Source of the DNA: a virus
Virus record (IMG/VR): IMGVR_UViG_3300021961_000162
Location: 1 to 46,722 of that record
Length of the DNA stretch: 46,722 nucleotides
Strand: one strand, 5' to 3'
Under the pieces are notes generated by a model. That model saw only the letters and a program-made list of their open reading frames with translations, searched no databases and was not told the origin of the DNA. Position numbers and translations under genes: made by a program. Shown here piece by piece: positions 29,401-38,400 of this stretch (position 1 is its first letter; every line of letters starts with the position of its first letter).

Positions 29401-32400
29401 GCCAATCCAGAAAGAGTAACTTTATCACCAACTTCAAATTGGTGATCAGATGAAGTTGTAACTGTAGATAATCCAGTAACTTGATAATATGCAAAAGTGG
29501 TAATTCCAATTTCTGGCCAACCTTCAAAGATGTGTGGAATAGTTGAAATTCCTGCATTCATAGTAAAGGTATTCAATCCAACAGAACTTAATACAGGGAA
29601 AACTTTACCATAAGATGAAGTTCCATCTGGGAATATAGTTGTAGTAACACCAGCATGTTCTGCAGCACAAGAGAATGGTAAATTAAACAAGAATACTTCA
29701 CTACTTGTTTTATTTGCATCAACATCTGTTCTTAAAAGTCCATGTGGAGAATAAGTAACAACGGTACAAATTCCAGTAACATTGTCATAAGAGAATGTTT
29801 GTATTCCAACCTCATCGTAACCACATGTAAATGCTGCACCAGATAATCTTACATTATCATTTAACTGTAAATTATGTTCGGTAAGAGTCGTTACAGTATT
29901 GACTCCAGATGTATTATCATAAACAAAATTTACAATGTCAATTATATCAGTTCTAAATCCACTATCCTTTACTAAAAGATCTGGAATATTTAAAACGTCA
30001 CCAATTTTATATCCGACTCCAGGATTATCAACTTTGAAAGATATTACACTAGATCCTTGGCCAACAACTACTGATAATTTAGCTCCATCTCCAACTCCAC
30101 TTGTTCCAGAGGTATATCCAACTCCAAGATTACTGTATCCTGTAGGAATTCCAATGACAACTGTTGGTAAAGAAGTTGAAGTGTATCCAGATCCAGGATT
30201 AACTACAGTGAATCCTGTAATTGTACCAGAAGATCCAACAGAAGCAGTAATACTTGCACCAAATCCTATTGTTGATGCTAAACTTACAGTGGGGGGAAGT
30301 CTATATCCAGAACCAATTCCTATTAGATTTACTGAAGAAATTGTACCAGAAGCGGAAACTACAGCCTCTGCAGTAGCTACAAGTGGAACAACATATCCAA
30401 ATCCGGGATCAATGTCTAAGGTGACAATCCTTCCAGCTGATGGAGTTCCACTCAAAAATCTAAGAACATTCTCAGAAGATCCATCAACAGTATAATCTTT
30501 TGAAGATTCCTGAGCGACATTATTAATTAGTATTATAGGATTGTTGTTTATTTCACTTGCATTATTAGTATCATTGTATAACGCTTTAGTAGTTTGTCCA
30601 TTTACTCTAACAGTAAACTCAGTTGCGGCAATACCAGTAAATGCAAGAGATATATCATCCAATATTACATTTCTATCATCAACATCTGTACCATCAAATT
30701 TTCTAGAAAATACTCTACCACCAAAAATTGATCCAGTTTGAAGTCCTGTTGGTCCAATTTTTCCATATGGTGGGGTTGTAAAATAGATAGTATCTCCAAT
30801 AACATTGTAATCGCCACTTAAAACGGTCGCAGAGGACCCGACAGTATGAATACCAGGTAAAGTACCCAAGGATCCCCTTTCTACCTGTAGGAGGTCTGTT
30901 GATCCAGTGGCAACGTTAGATACTCTGAGGTACTCAGAACCAATATTAATTATATCTCCAGAGGATACAGAATTTATTCCAGAAGATACCTGAACGATCG
31001 TTGTAGTAGCAGTTGAAACAGAAGACCCCAAACCTATGGATAATGACTTATTTCTGAGTTGTGTTTGAATTACGCCATCTATTGTTATAATAGTACTTGG
31101 GTTTGGATCTTTAAATTCCAAAGAATGTGTACCCGTACCCAGAGAAGTTATATCTAAGAATATTGAAGTTGATAGACCAGAAACTCTAAAATTACTATCA
31201 TTAAGTTTATAAACAAATAACGTTTCTGGTAAAATATTTGTACCCAGTTCAGTTGGCACAAAAGTAACAGTGTCCTGTGGAGTTAACCCCCCAATGTAAG
31301 TTCCGGCAATAGAAACAATAGATGTGACTGCATATCCAGATCCACCATTTACAACATCAATAATGGATATTCTGCCGTCATTATCTCTGGACACATTAAA
31401 TAATGCGCCAGAAGAATCTTCTGAAGGAACTGAAAGATAAGCATTATTAGCTTCCGTTTGTATTCCAGTAGGAGCTGTAGTTGATACAACAAAACTCAAA
31501 TCATCAGCAGGAGTAGATCCACCAAGGTAAGTTCCAGCAATAGAAACAACATCTCCAACTGAATATCCATAACCACCACTAACTAGAGAAATTGATGTGG
31601 ATAGGGGTTGTCCCGTTACAGATGCATATGTAACTAGAACATCAAAAGTGGCTCCAAAACCACCTGTAGTAGTTACTCCAATCACATCATTAAATAATTG
31701 ATTAGTAGGCCCAGCAGGAACAAGAACGGTTGAAAGTCCAGTAATTGATGTTGTCAAATAGGTTCCATATCCATTCTCAAAAACTGCGGTTCCATCAAAA
31801 CTTCCGACATTCATAAGAATGTCTCTATTTCCTGTAGTATAAGAAGTTGTTGCTATTCCTATCGGAGAACCAGATCCATAACTATAAATTAATTCTTGTC
31901 CTGTTTGGAAATTATGATTTGGTAGTATAAATGTATTTTCACTCAATGAAACTGTAGTTGATGATGAAGATACAAACTCTCTCTTGAAGAGTGGGTAACC
32001 CTTATTTTTGAGTTTGAAAGTAGATAATCCAACAACCATTCCACCTCTGCTTGTAGATGGGAATGTTATTGTAGGAACGGAAGTTGTACCAATGCCAATT
32101 ATTGTTGTAATTATTCCAACATAACTACCAATGGCAAACCAAACATCAGCACAACAATTTTCACTATAACTTGGGCTGCAGTCAGAATCAACAATAATTC
32201 TATTGTCAAAATACTGTTGAGTAGTAACAAAACCTTCCTGTACTGTGCCTCCACTAACATAACTATGAGTTATTGTAGATACTCCTGGATTAACTACAAA
32301 AGATGTTGAGTTTATAACTTCAACTTGATATGCAAATCCTTTTGGAGATAGTGGACCATTTCCATCAGGACCATTACCTAGACTTGGGAATATAGCGGTA

Positions 32401-35400
32401 TTAATTCCACCACCAGAATCACAAGAAAATACTAAGTCTTTCAATACGACTCTATCTCCAGTAGATAACCCATGTGGAGAAGTTGTTACTATTGAAGTTT
32501 CTCCAGTAAGATTATTATATGAAGCGCTACTAATGCCAACTGAAGCTCCTAACTGGTAGGAAGTATTGACACCAACATTGTTAATAATAAATTTTGATAG
32601 TTGAATGATATAATTAAATCCAGCTATAGTTTCTTCAACCTCACCATCAACAGCATTAACAGCCCCTTCCCAATATGCTAATCCAGCTTCAACAGATCTA
32701 TTATTGGACTTATACTTTACATCATGAGATATTGCATCTACGATATATCCAACATCTCTATAACAAGTAGTTCTGTTCCAATCTGGATTAGTAGTAATTC
32801 CTGGATAAGTTGCAGTTATAAATCCAACTACTTCTTCTTGTATAAATGATTTGTTTAACTCCAGTAAATCCGAAGCGTCTGCGTATCTTCCATCTAAAGA
32901 TTGAAGGGAAGTTCCGTCAAACTGATCACTAATATCATCAATTTTTAAAACTTTGTTTGTTTTATTAACAATAAAGTTCCTTAGAGCAGGACCTTCATTA
33001 ATAAAAACTCTTTCAACAGATCCATCATCTAAAGAATCTTCTTCATAGACTACCGCAAATCCAGATTTATCCGTTATATCAACTTCATTATCTATGTTTA
33101 CAAGGAAAGTGGATGCATTTGATAATACTCTTGGTTTTAAATTAGTTGATACAGCTATACCAACGTTAACTTCGTTTTCTGTAGCTTTTGTTACGATCTC
33201 AAGATCGGAAAATTCTTTGAATCCTGATGGGTGAATGATTGATCTAACAGACTCTTTCCAAACATCATAAGGAATTTCGCTCTTAATTGAATAAGAAAAC
33301 TTTTGATAATAGAAGTTGTCCGAAATTCTTTGTTGGAAATCATTCAAAATTCCAACCGAGTTGTCTATCTGACCGATCTTATCTCTAGTTACACCAAGAG
33401 TTGAATTTAAATCAAAAGTACTAAAGGTTTCTACAGTTCCTTTTATCTTTGAATTTTCTCCAGTTAGTTTATCACCAACATTGAGTATACCGAAAGAATC
33501 TGAAACTCTCATTTGGTTAAGATCATTATCCCAACCACCTTCCATTACTGTTGCGCTGAAGGAATTAGAAGTTACTCTTTCTTTAGAAAAATATTCGGCA
33601 TCATCAGATAATACCATTTCAAAAACAGGCAAATCTTTCTTATTAACAACAAATCCTAAAGTTCTTTCGTCATCATAAGTACCAAAAGATCCAGTACTTA
33701 TTCCCGACATAGAATAAGAAACTGTATAATTATTTTCGTCAACAGATGTAACTGTAAAGAATTGATAGTCGTATGAAGAAGAATTGAAATTAGCGTTTGA
33801 TTTAGTAGATTCAGTTAATCTGCAATTTTCAATGAAAATTTCATCCCCTGGTGCGAATGGGAATACGGTTACAGTTGACCCATATCCCGACGTTATTAAT
33901 GGATTGGTATCAGAAACAGAGAGTTCTAGGGTTACTGTTGATCCCGCAACAGTAACAAAATCAATATCATATCCATTGCTGTTATAGGTTGATATAATGT
34001 TCAGTGGACTTCTAAGATCCTTCACATTTTGAATTACTTGTACTTCATTTATAGATCCACCAAAAACAGATGCCTCTAATTTTATGTAAGGATGCTCTTT
34101 GACTATTAATGTTGGAGCCTGATTGTATCCTCTTCCACCAGTTACTATTCCAACATAATCTATTGTTCTAATATCTTTTACAGAAATTACAGACGGAATA
34201 CTTAAAGAAGGTGATAAGGTTGGATCTGTTGGATAATCAAATCCATCTTTAATTCTATCAAACTCTTCAACTCTACCAATGGTTGGAGAAATTAGTTTTA
34301 AGACAGCATCTTTTCCAAGATCACTTTCTATATTTGAAACATATGGTGGCTTTGTATATCCCTTTCCTGAGAAGTTTATTCTTGTTTTTGAGATAGGTCC
34401 ATATGCAGTCTTTGAATTTGTAATATATGAAATATTTGCCGAATCATATTCAAGAAGTTCAAGATCTTTTGGAACTTCACCAACATTAATAAAAAATGTT
34501 TTTGGTCCAGAAACTGATATTGTTTGTTCGTTAGCGAATGCGTTATTTTTTATAGTTATCTTATTACTTCCAACAATATCAGTGTCAACAGAAATTTCAG
34601 TTTTTCTGACATCACTTGGACTCTTAGGAATTAAATTATAATAAAGTGGATTTGGGGTATATGGACTGTCAGTATTTACAGTGACCTTTGCGCCAGAAAA
34701 TCCTGGGGTTCCTGTTCTATTAATAGAAAATCCTTCATCAAGATTACCAGATAATTCAATTTTTTTCCTAAATTGATTATCAAGATAGAATTCCAAATTC
34801 ATATCCAAAATACTTTCATCAGAAAGATCAAACTCTAGTATTGATCCTTTAATGGCAGTAATTGCTGGATTGATCAAATGTAAATACTGAGTTGATGCTC
34901 CGGTACTTGAGAATTCAATTTTAATTTTATCATTTATATCACTTTCATAGTTACAAAGAGTTATCTTATCAAAATCATTTTTAGAAACAAAATAAGTACC
35001 GTTATTTTGAAGTCCACCTATTACTGATGATGAAATATAAACAACTTTATCACCCGTCTTTAAGTTTGAACCAGGAAGATAAATTGTATTATCATCTAGA
35101 GATACATCAGAATTTGAGAAGGATATTGGATCTGTTACGAGTTTCCTTATTTGTGGATTATATACAATTTTTACCGAATCAATCTTAACATCAGAAATGT
35201 TAAGATGCACAACATCGCCACTAACAAGGCCATGATCATCTTTTGTTGTTACTATTCCGGAGTATCTTTGGATAGATCCAGTTAGTATTGGATTCAAAGT
35301 TGTGAGTGAATGTGCAAATCCTATTGTCTCATAAGAATTAAAATCTAAGAAATAAACAGAATTTAATTGCGTACCAATACCCGTAGTACTGGTAAATCCA

Positions 35401-38400
35401 ATAGTAGACAAACCAATGTAATCTCTTCCAAGTTTTACAGCATAAACTGTTTGTCCATCAGATAATGCTATTGATGAACCAACTGAAGTATTGGTAATGT
35501 ACATGCTCGTACCACCAAATCCAACATTGTACTGTAATGGTTGTCCCGTGTAGTATGGATGATTCGGAATATAAATTGATTTTTCTGGAATAAATCTAGA
35601 TTCTATGGTACTTGTACCTATTCCGACTAAAGACCTTGTAACGCCTAAAGTTCCAACACCAACTGTTTCTTTTGGATCAAAATAAAATACACTATTGGGT
35701 GTTGTATAAAAATCGGATGGTTTTGGTAATGAGTAGGTAAATTTTGTAGGTATTAATTCAACAATATCTCCCGCAGTATGAATACCAGTATTTGATAGTC
35801 TATTTACATAAAATCCAGATTTTGTGTCAGAAACTGTAGTTATCCTCAGAACTTCGGTTCCAATACCTATGAGATCATTGGAACTAAATCCAGATACATC
35901 TTTAACTGATATGAAAGTTGAAACTCCAGTGACTACTTCTGTGTCAATATCATTTAAAAGTTCAACAGATTTATTGAAAACATTGATCGTCACAAATCCT
36001 TCAATGTTTGAAAACTGTTGATCTGAAATTGAAGAAACATATATTTTTTCATTATTTAAGAGGTTGTGTGGATCATTATTTTTAACAGTTACATTGCTTG
36101 CTGCAACATTAAAATTGATACTAGTTATTTGATCATCAATAACTGAAAATCCACTTACCTCTTTTCCACTTATTTGAGAAACTACTATATTGGCTCCAGC
36201 ACCTTCATCATTCAATGATGAAACAACTACTCTATCATCTACTTGATAATCATTTCCTGGAGAGAATATTGAAACTGATCCTATTCCAGAAGAATTTATT
36301 TTATTTACTCTGATTTCTTGTTTGAAGTTTGAAGAAACTTTATCAATTAGATCATAGAATGAATTATTTTTAGTCAAATAGTATGGACCCACATTTCTTG
36401 TTATTTGTAACTTATCAAAATCTATATTTTGAGTAAATGCAGGATCAAAATTTTCGGTTATTGGACTTCCTTTAAAGTATTGACCGACAATATATGGATA
36501 TACTGGTTTTGACTTCCTTGTAGAATCAATAGTTATAGAAGTAAAATATGCATAAGTTCCATTAGGATATTGTGGGGTGATACAATACCTTCCATTATAT
36601 TCATCAAGATCGCCAGAGCCGGTATAAACGTAATCGTCTATAAAGTATCCAGGATTAAATCCTGGTGGTCTTACGCCGGGTTCTAAATTTGGTACAAGTT
36701 CATAACTTGTTCTTATTTGTCTGACAGTTCCTCCAACAAGGGGATCATATCCATATGGTCCATAAATTGGATTTCCGTCATATGCATATCCAAGAATGGG
36801 CGAATGGACAGATCCAGAAACAACTTCTTTATTAGTTTCGGTAAAATTATCTTCAAGTTGATATCTTATTTTATTTGGAACATAAAAATGAATGTATTGT
36901 AATCCAAAATTTGGATCTTTGCTTGGATATATTAATCCCTGATCATCGGCATTAATATATGAAGATGACTTTACAGCCTGATCTATTTTCCACTCAGTAA
37001 CATCTGCTAAGAATTTAGCATTACTTCCTCTATTTTGAACAACCAGAGTGGTATCGGAGGATGCATATCCAACACCACCTTTGATGATATTAACTGATAT
37101 AACTCTACCATTTTCAACGATCGGTTCAAGTTCAGCATATTTTCCAGAACCATAAACAATAATATCGGAATCTACTCTATATCCTCTACCTTTATTAATA
37201 ATTTTAATATCATTGATAACCCCATTTAATATAATTGGTTTTAATACACATACTGAACTAATACTACCAAACCCAACCTCGGGTCTTCTGTGGAAGTTCA
37301 CTACATTGGTTGAACCATAAGAAACTCCACCATCCTCAAGATAGACATCAGATATACTACCAAAAACAAGAGGTTTTAATACAGGAGAAACTATATCAGT
37401 ACTTCCTATAGCGGATAATGATTCCACAGTTATTTGAATTGGAGGATATGAAATTGTATGTGTTCCAACTCCTATTGAATTAAATTTTACATATTTTTTC
37501 TTATTAAAATTATCCAGATTAGCAGTTAATCCAGTTCCTACCACAGAAAGTTTAAATCTATCAGAATCTAAAACTTTTACATAGTATTCAGATTCTGTAG
37601 ATAGTCCAGATATTACACTATTAGTAGTACTATAAATTACAAGTTCACCATCATGGAATCCGTGTGAAGGAGCATAAACATATGAATCAAATGTGTTGAT
37701 TCCACTAAATCCGCCCACTGTTGCTCTTGATGGGACCTTTACTGCTCTATTTGAGTATCCAGAACCACTTTCTTTAACATATACTTCGGTAATTGTATTT
37801 TTGCTCTTAAGAGTTTGGATATTGTGGAATCCGGAACTTATTCCGGTAAGATTTATTGGATTAGATTTTGAAACAGCATCAGAAAATGTGTTATATAATT
37901 TTATTTGTGTTTCACTAGTAACACCAACATAATAGTGAGATTGGTCTACAATTCCAGTAATATCTACGTTTCCATTTGAAAAATAAATTATTTCTTCAGC
38001 ATCGTCAAGGTTATGATTTTGGCTAAAAGTTATCGTATCATTAGCAAGATCAAGATCGTTCTGTGGTCTAAATCCCACAGAAATTCTTGATTTTACCAAA
38101 TTTGACTCCAAAACACACCCTGTTCCATTTCCACCACTGATATTAATTTTTGGTTTTTCTTGATATCCTATTCCAGGTGTTACTACTTTTATTCCTTTTA
38201 TATCACCAACCAAATTTACGTGAGCTTTTGCTGAAAATCCGGTTAAGTCATCTATTTGGATGGTGGGTGGATTTACAACATCATAATTAATTCCGGAATC
38301 CGTTACTTTTATAGATTCAATTGGACCATAATAAATGTTTTCATCAAAAAGTGTTGGAGACAATAACTCAACACCATTGATAAGAAGTCCAATTTCTCTA

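Noticed and set aside
29935-30495. A 186-codon plus-strand frame rich in Pro/Thr
   Set aside because: It is the reverse complement of the Gly-Tyr-rich gp7 repeats (GxGY read backwards gives Pro-rich sequence) and has no start context.
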